Origin: Nitrospinaceae bacterium
GTDB taxonomy: Bacteria > Nitrospinota > Nitrospinia > Nitrospinales > Nitrospinaceae
Length of the DNA stretch: 64,000 nucleotides
Assembly (NCBI GenBank): GCA_028278405.1
Contig: JANQEK010000014.1
Coordinates: 29,033 to 93,032 of the forward strand
Direction: 5' to 3'
In this document: positions 16,823 through 25,502 of the stretch, piece after piece
Position numbering within the stretch: position 1 is the first letter of the stretch
How the letters are laid out: each line of letters begins with the position of its first letter
Program-made: the position numbers and the translations under genes
The notes under the pieces: model-generated
Told to the model about the DNA's origin: nothing
The model's input: the letters and a program-made list of their open reading frames with translations, nothing else
Database searches by the model: none

Positions 16823-17659
16823 TCAGGATTGGACTTGAATCGTCAGGATCAAGTCACCTCTTCGTTCATTGGTGATCGATCCTTTTTCGCGAAGGCGTAG
16901 TTTCTTGCCGGAAGAAATTCCGGGTGGGATATTGACCTGAAGGTGTTCGGAGCTTTCACCGATCCGGTATGAAATCTGTTTTTTAACTCCCGTCTGCGCT
17001 TCGTCCGGGGTTACTGAAATGTTGTAATACAAATTTGCATCGTTTTTTGCAGGGGTGTCCTTGGCGGGTTTGGCAAACACGTTTTTAATGGATTCAGCCA
17101 TAGAGGGGGCTGACTTCCTGGGTGATTGTGATTGTTCTTGGGCCTGTTTTCTTTTTTTGAAAGCATAGAGAGAGGAACCTACTGTACTTAGCAACCACAG
17201 GCCCGTTCCTATTTTTCCCAAGGGACCGGGAATCATTCGCAGAAATCTGGCGATTCCTCCGGCAGTGCCAAAAAAAACGGTGCCAAAAAAGTCCGGGCCG
17301 GTGCGGAAACCGGACTGTTTGAAATCAGTATTCAAATCGTTGAAAATATCTTTACCGAATGCCTGGCGGAACATGTTTTCGAAAATTTCTTGTTGACTGT
17401 AACGAAATTGAGGCCCGCCCTGTGCCCCGGCAAATGGGTTTTTGCGAAACACATCATATTCGCGGCGTTTCATGGGGTCCATGAGGACGCCATAGGCTTC
17501 GGTGATTTCCTTAAAGCGCTCCTCACTTTTGGGATCATTGGGATTGCGGTCAGGGTGGTGCTCCAGAGCCAGTTTCCGGTAGGACTTCTTGATCTGTTCC
17601 TCGGTGGCTTGTTCCGGGATTCCGAGTATCTGGTAATAATCTTTAGTATGAGTTTTCAT
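16823..17659 (-). CDS. Membrane-associated J-domain protein with DnaJ-type C-terminal domain
   Basis: 278 residues. Residues 7-72 are a J domain with the essential H-P-D tripeptide, which stimulates the DnaK ATPase. A linker follows (F-R-K-N-P-F-A), then a middle region with two hydrophobic glycine-rich stretches (about 125-165) that could insert in the membrane. The C-terminal 70 residues (from Y-Y-N-I-S-V-T-P-D-E-A) resemble the first beta-sandwich of the DnaJ substrate-binding domain, with V-N-I-P-P-G-I-S-S-G-K-K-L-R-L-R. There is no cysteine-rich zinc finger and only one C-terminal sandwich. An unknown anchored protein is encoded 15 bp upstream in the same direction, probably in one unit. 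Confidence 0.85.
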   Translation of the reverse strand: MKTHTKDYYQILGIPEQATEEQIKKSYRKLALEHHPDRNPNDPKSEERFKEITEAYGVLMDPMKRREYDVFRKNPFAGAQGGPQFRYSQQEIFENMFRQAFGKDIFNDLNTDFKQSGFRTGPDFFGTVFFGTAGGIARFLRMIPGPLGKIGTGLWLLSTVGSSLYAFKKRKQAQEQSQSPRKSAPSMAESIKNVFAKPAKDTPAKNDANLYYNISVTPDEAQTGVKKQISYRIGESSEHLQVNIPPGISSGKKLRLREKGSITNERRGDLILTIQVQS

Positions 17660-17674
17660 TACAATAAACCCGAC

Positions 17675-18214
17675 CTACATCCCCAGTTGTTGAGGATAGG
17701 TGGCTTCAGCGACTTCCGGGCCTTCCAGCCGTGTATTTTGTTTGGTTGTTGCCAGTCGATACGTTTCGTCTTTGTGAAGACTTTGATTAAGGTTTAAAAA
17801 ATCAATCAGGATCGGAATGGAGGAAATTTCCATATCCTTCTTTATAGGCACAATGATAAAGTCCTCCGTGCTCAAGACATCGCGGTATTTTCGCTTCATA
17901 TTCATGTTGTAGGCCTTGTAGCCGGGTACGGCTTCTGCTCCCCGGTAGGGCTCTCTGTTCAGTACCTTGTACTGCTCGGGAATATACACATTGGCGAAAT
18001 AATCCGGACCGAGGGAATGGTGGACTACTGTCTGAACTTTCAATATCCGGAGGCTATCACTGGTAGGCGACATTTTCATGCTGACATAGTAAGTCCTGTC
18101 GTGGAAATTGAGATTTTCCATGAAAACGATGCCGTACAACACGTTGAACTTGAATTGCAGAAAGATTCCCAGAGCGATCCAGCCGAATATTTTCCAGAAT
18201 TTTTTCACTTTCAA
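17675..18214 (-). CDS. Unknown protein with N-terminal membrane anchor
   Basis: 179 residues; not recognised. A hydrophobic segment at about residues 8-30 is followed by a polar extracytoplasmic-looking domain with V-V-H-H-S-L-G-P-D-Y-F-A-N-V-Y-I-P-E-Q-Y and a conserved-looking K-Y-R-D-V-L-S-T-E-D-F. The start is a TTG at 18214; a GTG two codons later (18208) is equally possible. It is 15 bp from the membrane-type J-domain gene, so the two may work together, perhaps as a membrane chaperone pair; this is inference only. Confidence 0.65.
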   Translation of the reverse strand: MKVKKFWKIFGWIALGIFLQFKFNVLYGIVFMENLNFHDRTYYVSMKMSPTSDSLRILKVQTVVHHSLGPDYFANVYIPEQYKVLNREPYRGAEAVPGYKAYNMNMKRKYRDVLSTEDFIIVPIKKDMEISSIPILIDFLNLNQSLHKDETYRLATTKQNTRLEGPEVAEATYPQQLGM

Positions 18215-18264
18215 GACCCCGTTTAATTCCTTAAGATGGACAATTCTTCATTTTTAAACAAAAA

Positions 18265-18283
18265 TAACAGGTTTTTCCTGTTA
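18265..18283. promoter_or_regulatory. Inverted repeat between divergent genes
   Basis: TAACAGG and CCTGTTA are perfect 7-bp complements around TTTTT. The site lies in the 145-bp region between the leftward unknown gene (17675-18214) and rightward tmk. An AT-rich stretch follows that could contain the tmk promoter. An operator or small hairpin is possible; it is not followed by a T tract long enough for a clear terminator. Confidence 0.35.
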
Positions 18284-18404
18284 ATTATATATAAAATGGG
18301 AGTTCAGCGGTGAGGCATATAATTAATTATTTCATACTGATACAGCTAAAAGCAACCTCTTGTCACTGTCCGGCAATATTTTGTCAATAGGGGTGAAGAT
18401 AGGC

Positions 18405-19019
18405 ATGAAACGAGGATATTTAATTGCACTGGAAGGGGTCGACGGCACGGGGAAATCCACCCAGTGCCAATTGCTGGCGGAATATCTGGAATCCTGCGGT
18501 TTTCCGGTGGTTCGTCTCCGTGAACCCACGACCGGTGTGTGGGGGCAAAAAATTCGTAAAATCCTGACGGAAGGGCGCGGGGAAGTGACTCCTGAAGAGG
18601 AGTTGCAATATTTTATCAATGACCGCAAAGAAGATGTCGAGCAGAATATTATCCCGGCGCTGGAGGAGGACAAAATCGTATTGATTGACCGCTATTATTA
18701 TTCCACAGCGGCTTATCAGGGGGCTTTGGGATTCGATCCGCAAAAAATCGTCAATGATAACGAATCATTTGCGCCGCGCCCGGACCTTCTTTTTATCATT
18801 CAAGGGTCGCTGGACGAAAGTTTTCGACGCATCGAGAAGGGTAGGGACGGTTTCAGCTCCTTTGAAAAGCGCGACTATCTGGAAAAAGTTCAAAAAATTT
18901 TTGACACGTTTGACGGAAATCATATTCGCCGAATTGATGGCGATCCCCCGATAAAAGAAGTTCAACGGGTTCTACGGCAGGAGGTCAACGGTCTGCTGAA
19001 AATTGAGGAAGCTTCATGA
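18405..19019 (+). CDS. tmk: Thymidylate kinase
   Basis: About 204 residues, the normal length. Phosphorylates dTMP to dTDP in the cytoplasm. The P-loop is E-G-V-D-G-T-G-K-S-T near the N-terminus; the D-R-Y-Y-Y-S motif and P-D-L-L-F-I are family signatures. I chose ATG at 18405, which begins just before the first beta strand; a TTG at 18360 would add 15 residues without precedent in the family. Its stop overlaps the ubiX start by 4 bp, beginning the tmk-ubiX-desulfurase-thiI run. Confidence 0.93.
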   Translation: MKRGYLIALEGVDGTGKSTQCQLLAEYLESCGFPVVRLREPTTGVWGQKIRKILTEGRGEVTPEEELQYFINDRKEDVEQNIIPALEEDKIVLIDRYYYSTAAYQGALGFDPQKIVNDNESFAPRPDLLFIIQGSLDESFRRIEKGRDGFSSFEKRDYLEKVQKIFDTFDGNHIRRIDGDPPIKEVQRVLRQEVNGLLKIEEAS

Positions 19020-19570
19020 AACGGTTTATCATAGCTATTACCGGTGCCAGCGGTGTTTGTTACGCAAAGCGTTTGTTCGACGTATTGCAACCGAAAGCGG
19101 AGCTGCACGTCATTATCTCTGAGCGGGGAGGAGAACTATTAAATCTAGAATTAGATTTGACCTCCAAATATTTTGCCAAAGAGAATGTCACCGTTTATAA
19201 AAATTCCAAGATCAATTCTTCCATCGCCAGCGGTTCGTTTCCGATAGACGGTATGGTAGTGGTTCCGGCCAGTATGGGAACCATTGGACGTATTGCCGCA
19301 GGAACCTCGGAAAGCCTGGTAGAGCGGGCGGCTGACGTGGCATTGAAAGAGCGCAACAAGCTTGTCCTGGTACCGAGGGAAACACCATTCAGTCAAATTC
19401 ATTTGAAAAACATGCTCGCACTGGATCAGGCGGGTGCGTTGATTTTACCCGCCAATCCGGCGTTTTACCAGAATCCCCGATCGATTGATGATCTGGTAGA
19501 TTTTGTGGTAGCTCGCATATTGAATCAATTGGACGTAGAGCACGATTTAACTGAACCCTATAAGCCTTGA
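19016..19570 (+). CDS. ubiX: Flavin prenyltransferase UbiX
   Basis: 184 residues, full length. Transfers dimethylallyl from its phosphate to FMN to make the prenylated flavin cofactor of UbiD-type decarboxylases. The N-terminal A-I-T-G-A-S-G flavin-binding loop, the V-V-P-A-S-M-G-T-I-G segment, L-V-L-V-P-R-E-T-P and P-A-N-P-A-F-Y are all present. The ATG overlaps the tmk stop, so translation is coupled. No ubiD is seen in the window; its partner must be elsewhere. Confidence 0.93.
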   Translation: MKRFIIAITGASGVCYAKRLFDVLQPKAELHVIISERGGELLNLELDLTSKYFAKENVTVYKNSKINSSIASGSFPIDGMVVVPASMGTIGRIAAGTSESLVERAADVALKERNKLVLVPRETPFSQIHLKNMLALDQAGALILPANPAFYQNPRSIDDLVDFVVARILNQLDVEHDLTEPYKP

Positions 19571-19589
19571 GAACAGGAACTGCCTTAAC

Positions 19590-20780
19590 ATGATTTATCT
19601 CGATAATGCTGCCACCACGCCAATGGATCCTGAAGTGATTGACGTGGTTCAGAGATCAATGCAAAAGGACTTCGCCAATTCGGGAACGGTCTATTCGTTG
19701 GGATTGGATGCCAGGCAACGCATTGAAGAGGCGGAAAACCGGATTCGAAATAGTTTGTCGATTCCCTCCGATTATAAAATCATTTTTACCAGCGGTGGAA
19801 GTGAATCCAACAATCTTTTTATAAAAGGATATGGTTTTCCCGGTAAAAAAATGGCTTATCTGGGACTCGAGCACCCGAGCATTGTTCAAACACTGGAGTC
19901 GTTTCGTGACTTTGGCAATGAACCGGTCTCTTTACTGTCGTTTCAAAAGGAAGGACGGTTGGATGAGTCCGCCATTTCTCTGCTTAAGAAAGAAAAAGTA
20001 CGGTTATTGTGTTTGTCGCATGTGAACAATGAATTGGGTAGTGTCAATGATCCTACGTTATTATTGTCTGCGTTGAAAAATCAATCCCCTCAAACGCGTT
20101 TATTTCTCGATGGTGTGCAGGCGGTAGGTAAACTGAAGCTGTCTACTGAAATGTGGCGGGGCCTGGCCGGATATTCGATTTCTGGTCATAAAATCAATGG
20201 ACCAAAGGGTATCGGGTTGTTAGTGATCGAAGGAAACCTGGATCTGAAACCGCAGATCCACGGTGGACAACAGCAGCACCGTTTGCGCTCGGGAACCTTG
20301 CCGGTTCCCCTGATTGTTGGGTTGGCCCACGCCATCCAACGTGCTGTCCAGAAAACGGATGAGATAGTGAAGAAAAATCAGAAGCTGTTTCGTCATCTAA
20401 TCGCAGGTCTGAAAAATCTGGCGGAGAGTTTGCCTGAGTTAGACCTGGGTTTTAATTCGTCACTATCGGAGGAATTGTCCCGGCAGTCGCCTTCCATCGT
20501 CAATTTCCGTTTTGCGCCTGTGGAGGGTGAAGTTATGCTCCACCACCTGGAAGAAAAAGGGATTTATGTGGGGTTGGGAAGCGCCTGCAGCGCCCATTCC
20601 AAGGAGCCATCGAAAATTTTGACAGGTATCGGATTGACGCCGGAAGAAGCCCGCTGCAGTTTGAGAATTTCATTTGGCTCTCAAAATAACCTTGCGGACA
20701 TTGATACTTTTCTTGAAGCGTTCGGCGAGGCCTACCGTCAACTCTATTCCACCTTCAACCGAAAAACCGCCCACAAATGA
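19590..20780 (+). CDS. Cysteine desulfurase, NifZ/IscS-like, dedicated to ThiI
   Basis: 396 residues. PLP-dependent class V aminotransferase fold that takes sulfur from cysteine as an enzyme persulfide. It has the N-terminal Y-L-D-N-A-A-T-T-P, the PLP lysine in S-G-H-K-I-N-G-P-K-G, and the catalytic cysteine loop G-S-A-C-S-A-H-S. The gene stop overlaps the start of thiI by 4 bp. In Bacillus the NifZ desulfurase is paired in the same way with a ThiI lacking a rhodanese domain, and gives it sulfur directly. The same partnership is inferred here. Confidence 0.9.
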   Translation: MIYLDNAATTPMDPEVIDVVQRSMQKDFANSGTVYSLGLDARQRIEEAENRIRNSLSIPSDYKIIFTSGGSESNNLFIKGYGFPGKKMAYLGLEHPSIVQTLESFRDFGNEPVSLLSFQKEGRLDESAISLLKKEKVRLLCLSHVNNELGSVNDPTLLLSALKNQSPQTRLFLDGVQAVGKLKLSTEMWRGLAGYSISGHKINGPKGIGLLVIEGNLDLKPQIHGGQQQHRLRSGTLPVPLIVGLAHAIQRAVQKTDEIVKKNQKLFRHLIAGLKNLAESLPELDLGFNSSLSEELSRQSPSIVNFRFAPVEGEVMLHHLEEKGIYVGLGSACSAHSKEPSKILTGIGLTPEEARCSLRISFGSQNNLADIDTFLEAFGEAYRQLYSTFNRKTAHK

Positions 20781-21970
20781 ACGAACGCAGGACTATCCTG
20801 GTCCGGTATGATGAGATCGGGCTAAAGGGAAAAAACAGGGACCAGTTTATCAATCGGCTGGTGAAAAATATCCAACTGCAGATGAAGGATTTGGAGGGAT
20901 TGGAATTCAGTGTTCCTCATGGGCGCATCTTTATTCATTGTTCCCCGGAAACCGCCAAGGAATGCACTCACAGGCTGCAAAGAATTCCCGGAGTAGCTTC
21001 GGCCAGTGTGGGTGTCACACGTGAGCCGGATTTCGATGTTCTCGCTGCTGTTGGGGTGGAGTGGATCGAGCCTCAACTGCAACCGGGAAAGGTTCTCAAG
21101 TTTTGTGTGCGCACCAACCGGGCAGATAAATCTTATCCCCATAAATCGCCGGACATCGACCGGGAAGTGGGTTCGCGCATTCTCGGGCAATTGCACGCGA
21201 AGGGACTCGAAGTGAGTATAAAGGAAGCGGATTACATTCTGGAAATCGAGATTGGTCAGGATGAAACGGTAATCTTTAACAATCGCATTCCCGGCCTGCG
21301 GGGATTGCCCGTTGGAAGTTCAGGAAATATTCTTGGGCTCATCTCAGGCGGTATTGACAGTCCGGTGGCATTGTATCGAATGATCAGGCGCGGTTGCCGG
21401 GCACATGGGATATTTTTCGACAATCGTCCGTTCATGGGTCGGGGAGGCTACGATAAGGTGGTAAAGCTCTCCAAACTCCTCAATGAGTATCAAAGGAAAT
21501 CCCGTTTATATGTGGTTCCCTTTGAAGATATTCAGGTGGCAATTCGCGATTGTTGCCGTCCGGCTCACCGTGTGGTTCTGTACAGGCGAATGATGTACCG
21601 GATCGCCCAGGCAGTGGCCCGGCAAAAAGGTTATCTGGCTCTGGCCACCGGTGAGTCTGTGGGCCAAGTCGCTTCGCAGACTCTTGAGAATTTGAATGCG
21701 GTTTCCCAGGTCGTCAATATGAGTGTGTTTCGCCCGCTGATCGGAATGAACAAACAGGAAATAATCAACGAGGCGAAAGTACTGGGAACCTATGGTATCA
21801 GTATCGAACCATATCCCGATTGTTGTTCGGTTTTCATGCCGCCGCGGCCTGCGACACGCGCCAAGATTCCGGATTTGGAAGTGGATGAAACCAAGTATCC
21901 CTGGGAACAGCTGATGTTGGATGCCATTGCCAAAATGGAATGTGTGAATCTGGATTCCTTACCCCTCTGA
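20777..21970 (+). CDS. thiI: tRNA 4-thiouridine synthase ThiI (no rhodanese domain)
   Basis: 397 residues: N-terminal ferredoxin-like and THUMP RNA-binding domains (about 1-165), then a PP-loop ATPase with S-G-G-I-D-S-P near residue 192. It adenylates U8 of tRNA for thiolation. The Enterobacterial enzyme is about 480 residues with a C-terminal rhodanese. Here the protein ends soon after P-D-C-C-S-V-F-M-P, which matches the Bacillus-type ThiI. Overlap with the upstream desulfurase gene supports sulfur handover between the two. The 3' end converges with folK (12-bp overlap). Confidence 0.93.
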   Translation: MNERRTILVRYDEIGLKGKNRDQFINRLVKNIQLQMKDLEGLEFSVPHGRIFIHCSPETAKECTHRLQRIPGVASASVGVTREPDFDVLAAVGVEWIEPQLQPGKVLKFCVRTNRADKSYPHKSPDIDREVGSRILGQLHAKGLEVSIKEADYILEIEIGQDETVIFNNRIPGLRGLPVGSSGNILGLISGGIDSPVALYRMIRRGCRAHGIFFDNRPFMGRGGYDKVVKLSKLLNEYQRKSRLYVVPFEDIQVAIRDCCRPAHRVVLYRRMMYRIAQAVARQKGYLALATGESVGQVASQTLENLNAVSQVVNMSVFRPLIGMNKQEIINEAKVLGTYGISIEPYPDCCSVFMPPRPATRAKIPDLEVDETKYPWEQLMLDAIAKMECVNLDSLPL

Positions 21971-22456
21971 GGATATACGTTTTATCTCCTGCGGACTCGG
22001 AATTTTGTCCAACAATTCCTGTACGGATATTTTCAGTGAAGGATGAATGAGGTCCGGAGCGATCTCGTTCATCGGTTCCAATACAAAGCTTCTTTCTGGT
22101 ATTCCGGGATGAGGAATTTCCAAGCCGTCTTGCTTCAAAATCAAATCATCATAGAAAAGAATATCAAGATCAATGATTCGGGGGCCCCACTTTTCGTTGC
22201 GAGTTCGACCCATGGACTGCTCGATGGATAGACATGCTTGGAGTAAATCCTCAGGAGAGAGGCCAGTGGTCAGTTGGATCGCGGCGTTAACAAACCAGTC
22301 TTGATCGGGTAGGCCAAACGGTTCCGATTGATATAAGGAGGATTGAGTCAGGAGGGTCAGATCAGAGTGTGCGTTGAGATGCTCGATCGCCTTCAGGCAA
22401 TTCTCCGCCGGAGATCCCAGATTGGAACCGATGCCTATGTAGGCGGTATGCAACAT
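21959..22456 (-). CDS. folK: 6-hydroxymethyl-7,8-dihydropterin pyrophosphokinase
   Basis: 165 residues, the full length of HPPK. Transfers pyrophosphate from ATP to the pterin alcohol in folate synthesis. G-I-G-S-N-L-G at the N-terminus, G-P-R-I-I-D-L-D-I-L-F-Y-D and the H-P-G-I-P-E-R-S-F-V-L motif with its active-site D and H residues are intact. It lies 20 bp downstream of dapL on the same strand, so the two are likely co-transcribed. Confidence 0.95.
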   Translation of the reverse strand: MLHTAYIGIGSNLGSPAENCLKAIEHLNAHSDLTLLTQSSLYQSEPFGLPDQDWFVNAAIQLTTGLSPEDLLQACLSIEQSMGRTRNEKWGPRIIDLDILFYDDLILKQDGLEIPHPGIPERSFVLEPMNEIAPDLIHPSLKISVQELLDKIPSPQEIKRISSEG

Positions 22457-22476
22457 GGGAGAAGACTCCCTTTGAT

Positions 22477-23718
22477 CTAAAATTCAAAATTGACCGACGA
22501 TAGCCGTTTTTTGATTTCACCCATGATTCGGTTTTCATCGGCCGGGTCCTTGGCTGCAAATGTGGCCGAAAACCGGACAAAATTCCCGACATCATCCCAG
22601 GGCACGGTGGAGATCAAATGCTCGGTGATCAGGTATTGTGAGAAATCTTCCGCGCTTTCAAATTTTCTTCCACCGGCAATACCTTTTGGCGCTTTTACGA
22701 ACAGAAAGAATGATCCGCCTGGCATTTTCGCATTGAAGCCTACCGAGTTCAAAGTATCGACCAGGGAAGTGAGCCGCCGTTGATATTTTTCGACGATGCG
22801 CGCCGTGATTTCCGGATGTTCAAGGGCATAGATGCCTGCTCTTTGAATGGCGGCGAACTGGCCGGAATCTATATTGTCCTTTACATGAGCAAGACCTTTC
22901 ACTACCAATTCATTGCCGACAATGAAAGCGATGCGCCAACCCGTCATGTTGTAGGCCTTGGAGTGTGAATGAAGTTCCACTCCGACATCCATCGCACCCG
23001 GCACGGAAAGGAAGCTGATGGGTTTGGCGCCGTAAGTAAGCGTTGCGTAGGCGGCATCCTGAATGACAACGACACCGTGGGTCTTGGCGAATTCGACGAC
23101 CTCTTCATAAAATTTAAGGGTGGCGTTGGCGCCGGTCGGGTTGTTGGGATAGTTGATGTACAGTAGCTTGGCTTGCTTCGCAGTTTTGGAGTCGATACTT
23201 TTAAGGTCGGGTAAAAAATTGTTACTCTCTTTTAGCTCCAGATTGACTACTTTGCCGCCCAGGTACTGGGTGTGAGTTCCCATCACCGGATAACCCGGAA
23301 TGGTCATCAAAGTGATGTCGCCGGGATTGATAAAGATGGAAGGCGCCATGGCAAGGCACGGCTTCGACCCGATCGTGTGGTTGACGTGCTTTTTGGGGTC
23401 CAGGCCGGTCACACCAAACGTTTTTGTCATATATTTGACCGCAGCGGTTTTGAATTCATCAATTCCGTTATCGGTGTATCCTCGGTTCTCCGGTTTTTCA
23501 GCTTCGCTTTGCAGAGCCTTGACGACACCCACGTCGGCCATTTCATCCGGCTCGCCCACACCCATGTCGAACAGTTCCTTACCGGGGTTGGCTTCCAGCG
23601 CTGCCCGCTTGGCACGTTTGATTTTTTCAAATTTGTATATTTTTGTGTCTTTGCCGAACTGGTTTCCTCCCAGACGGTCAGAAAACAGGTTTTGAATATA
23701 ACTTTCAGTCGATGACAT
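22477..23718 (-). CDS. dapL: LL-diaminopimelate aminotransferase
   Basis: About 413 residues. Class I/II PLP aminotransferase that converts tetrahydrodipicolinate to LL-diaminopimelate in one step, bypassing DapD/C/E. The N-terminal G-G-N-Q-F-G-K-D-T-K-I-Y-K-F block, G-V-G-E-P-D-E-M, the Y-P-N-N-P-T-G-A motif, and the PLP lysine in H-S-K-A-Y-N-M-T-G-W-R are those of the DapL family. I chose ATG at 23718, which has GGAG at good spacing; a TTG at 23763 would add 15 residues. DapL is found in plants, Chlamydiae, Nitrospirae/Nitrospinota and some anaerobes, which informs the lineage guess. Confidence 0.9.
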   Translation of the reverse strand: MSSTESYIQNLFSDRLGGNQFGKDTKIYKFEKIKRAKRAALEANPGKELFDMGVGEPDEMADVGVVKALQSEAEKPENRGYTDNGIDEFKTAAVKYMTKTFGVTGLDPKKHVNHTIGSKPCLAMAPSIFINPGDITLMTIPGYPVMGTHTQYLGGKVVNLELKESNNFLPDLKSIDSKTAKQAKLLYINYPNNPTGANATLKFYEEVVEFAKTHGVVVIQDAAYATLTYGAKPISFLSVPGAMDVGVELHSHSKAYNMTGWRIAFIVGNELVVKGLAHVKDNIDSGQFAAIQRAGIYALEHPEITARIVEKYQRRLTSLVDTLNSVGFNAKMPGGSFFLFVKAPKGIAGGRKFESAEDFSQYLITEHLISTVPWDDVGNFVRFSATFAAKDPADENRIMGEIKKRLSSVNFEF

Positions 23719-23832
23719 CCAATGAACTCCGAGCTCTATTGATATTGATGGATTATTCCGCAAAGTCGGTCAATGTAGCCAAACTCAGACGCGTTGTCAA
23801 GATATGTGAGGGTCCCTGAGAAAAGTTTCAGA

Positions 23833-24276
23833 TTAATCTGTAGAGGCGCCCGCGGTTTCCTCATCTACCTCTTCGGTATCCGCCTCATCATCGCTCTCAT
23901 CCTCCTCGACAACAAGATCGGCTGTCTTTTGTGAATATCTCAGGTACTTGATGATTTCAGTAATTTCTTCGGCGTTTACGTTGCTTTTTTGCGGAGGCAT
24001 TTTGTCTGTTCCGTTGAGAATTGTCTCTCGGATTTCATCATTGGAGAATTCTTTTTCAATATAGTCGGTATCAATCAAACGCGGAGCTTTGGACTGCATA
24101 CCCATAGCATCCGAGCCATGGCAGTTTGAGCAGACGCGATGAAAATATTCCTGGCCTTTTTTGAACTCCTGCGGTACTTCCTTGGTGGGTTGTGGGGAAC
24201 AGGCGGCCACGCAAGATATCAGTGCTAAGAGAATGAAATTCCGCCAAGTGTTTCTCATTGATTCTTTCCTATTCAT
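23833..24276 (-). CDS. Monohaem cytochrome c, lipoprotein-type, with acidic tail
   Basis: 147 residues. The signal peptide ends in a lipobox-like S-C-V-A-A-C (Cys26), so the protein is probably lipid-anchored on the periplasmic side. The haem site is C-S-N-C-H and the likely axial Met lies in K-M-P-P. The C-terminal helix (I-T-E-I-I-K-Y-L-R) closes a normal class I cytochrome c. The last about 30 residues are almost wholly Asp/Glu, an acidic extension not needed for the fold. It follows tonB on the same strand with a 71-bp gap. Its electron partners are unknown. Confidence 0.9.
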   Translation of the reverse strand: MNRKESMRNTWRNFILLALISCVAACSPQPTKEVPQEFKKGQEYFHRVCSNCHGSDAMGMQSKAPRLIDTDYIEKEFSNDEIRETILNGTDKMPPQKSNVNAEEITEIIKYLRYSQKTADLVVEEDESDDEADTEEVDEETAGASTD

Positions 24277-24347
24277 GTTGATGATTTCAGGTTGGTTTTT
24301 CCGGTCCGGAGGGTTGGAGCCGGATTGAGTAAAAAGATATTCTAATT

Positions 24348-25499
24348 CTATTTGAGTATAAAAGAAATGGGAAGTTTGAATTGGTAGGTATCTGTTTTCA
24401 ATTCGGCAGGAATTTCAGGGTAGGGGGCGGCCTGATGGACTGCGTCCAATGCCGCCTGATCCAGCAATTTATGACCGGAAGTCTGGGCGAGATCGGCTCG
24501 CATTACTCCACCCGCTTTGTTCAATGTGAAAGTGACAACGGGTTGACCTTCCATTCCCCGGCGTCGCGCAATCCGTGGATAATATTTGGCGTCAGCGATC
24601 TGTTGACGAACCTTGCCGGCAAACAATCCGCGCACAACATTTAGGTCTTCCCCCAAACCGTCATGAGAGTCCGGTAGACCTTGGGGTGATTTTCGGGGAA
24701 GAGCCGCCACCCTGGTTCTGGGATTGAGGGAAGGTGTAAAAGCCTGGGTTACCATTTGGGCCGTGGGAGAAACGGGTGTCGGAATAGTGGTTTTGGAAAG
24801 TGACGGGCCGGGTCGTCGGTGAATGCTATCCGATACATTTTTTGGAGATACCAGGGAGATAGCGGTTCGAGAAACTGTGGCTGCAGTATTTGAGAAATCG
24901 CTTGGTTGGGACAGCTGTCTGTGCTGAATCACCTTTCGTTGACCAGAGACGTGGATATGTGCCGGTTGTGTCGGTCGAGCCGACTTTGTTGCAGATACGT
25001 TGAGAGTTGGCGATGGCCGAACATTAACTCCGTGGCTGGACTCAGGTCTTCGTGTGTCTGCTTCCATTGATCGGACAACCTGAGGTTTGATGTTTTCATT
25101 AGATAGAAATGTGCGCTGAATCCTGCGCGCTTTAGATTGTAATTTGCGAGATGCCATGGATGGCTTTGTCCATGACTCAGGGAGTGACGCAGGATTTTCG
25201 GAAGATGGAGTGTGGCGTGCCGTCAGGGTGGGAATGGAAGGAGAAGAGACACTCATGGGTTGAGCGGGAGAGAAATAAGCTGTTTTCTTCAGAATGGGTT
25301 TTGGCGAGTTCTTTTCAATTTTGGCATCCGGCAATATCTTAACTTTTACTATCCTCTGTTGGTTCTTTGGAACGGAATCCCAGCTCCACTGCCAGGATGA
25401 ATACAGCGCAAAGAATCCCGCATGCAGGGCCAGCGAACCCGTAAAAGCGAGATAGCCCAGAGTTTTTCCCGGTAATTTGGATGTTGAAATCAAGTTCAT
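24348..25499 (-). CDS. tonB: TonB-like energy transducer
   Basis: 383 residues. One N-terminal membrane span (about 13-34) with the S-x3-H pattern (S-L-A-L-H) that TonB uses with ExbB/D. A long Pro/Ser/Thr-rich periplasmic linker follows (about 45-290). A TonB C-terminal domain comes last (about 295-383: Y-Y-P-R-I-A-R-R-R-G-M-E-G, V-T-F-T-L-N-K-A-G, L-D-Q-A-A-L-D-A-V, P-Y-P-E-I-P). It transmits proton-motive force to TonB-dependent receptors, here most obviously the BtuB-type receptor next upstream. No exbB/exbD is in the window. The ATG lies 3 bp after the T-tract of a strong hairpin, with no Shine-Dalgarno visible between. Confidence 0.88.
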   Translation of the reverse strand: MNLISTSKLPGKTLGYLAFTGSLALHAGFFALYSSWQWSWDSVPKNQQRIVKVKILPDAKIEKNSPKPILKKTAYFSPAQPMSVSSPSIPTLTARHTPSSENPASLPESWTKPSMASRKLQSKARRIQRTFLSNENIKPQVVRSMEADTRRPESSHGVNVRPSPTLNVSATKSARPTQPAHIHVSGQRKVIQHRQLSQPSDFSNTAATVSRTAISLVSPKNVSDSIHRRPGPSLSKTTIPTPVSPTAQMVTQAFTPSLNPRTRVAALPRKSPQGLPDSHDGLGEDLNVVRGLFAGKVRQQIADAKYYPRIARRRGMEGQPVVTFTLNKAGGVMRADLAQTSGHKLLDQAALDAVHQAAPYPEIPAELKTDTYQFKLPISFILK

Positions 25500-25502
25500 A
25501 TT

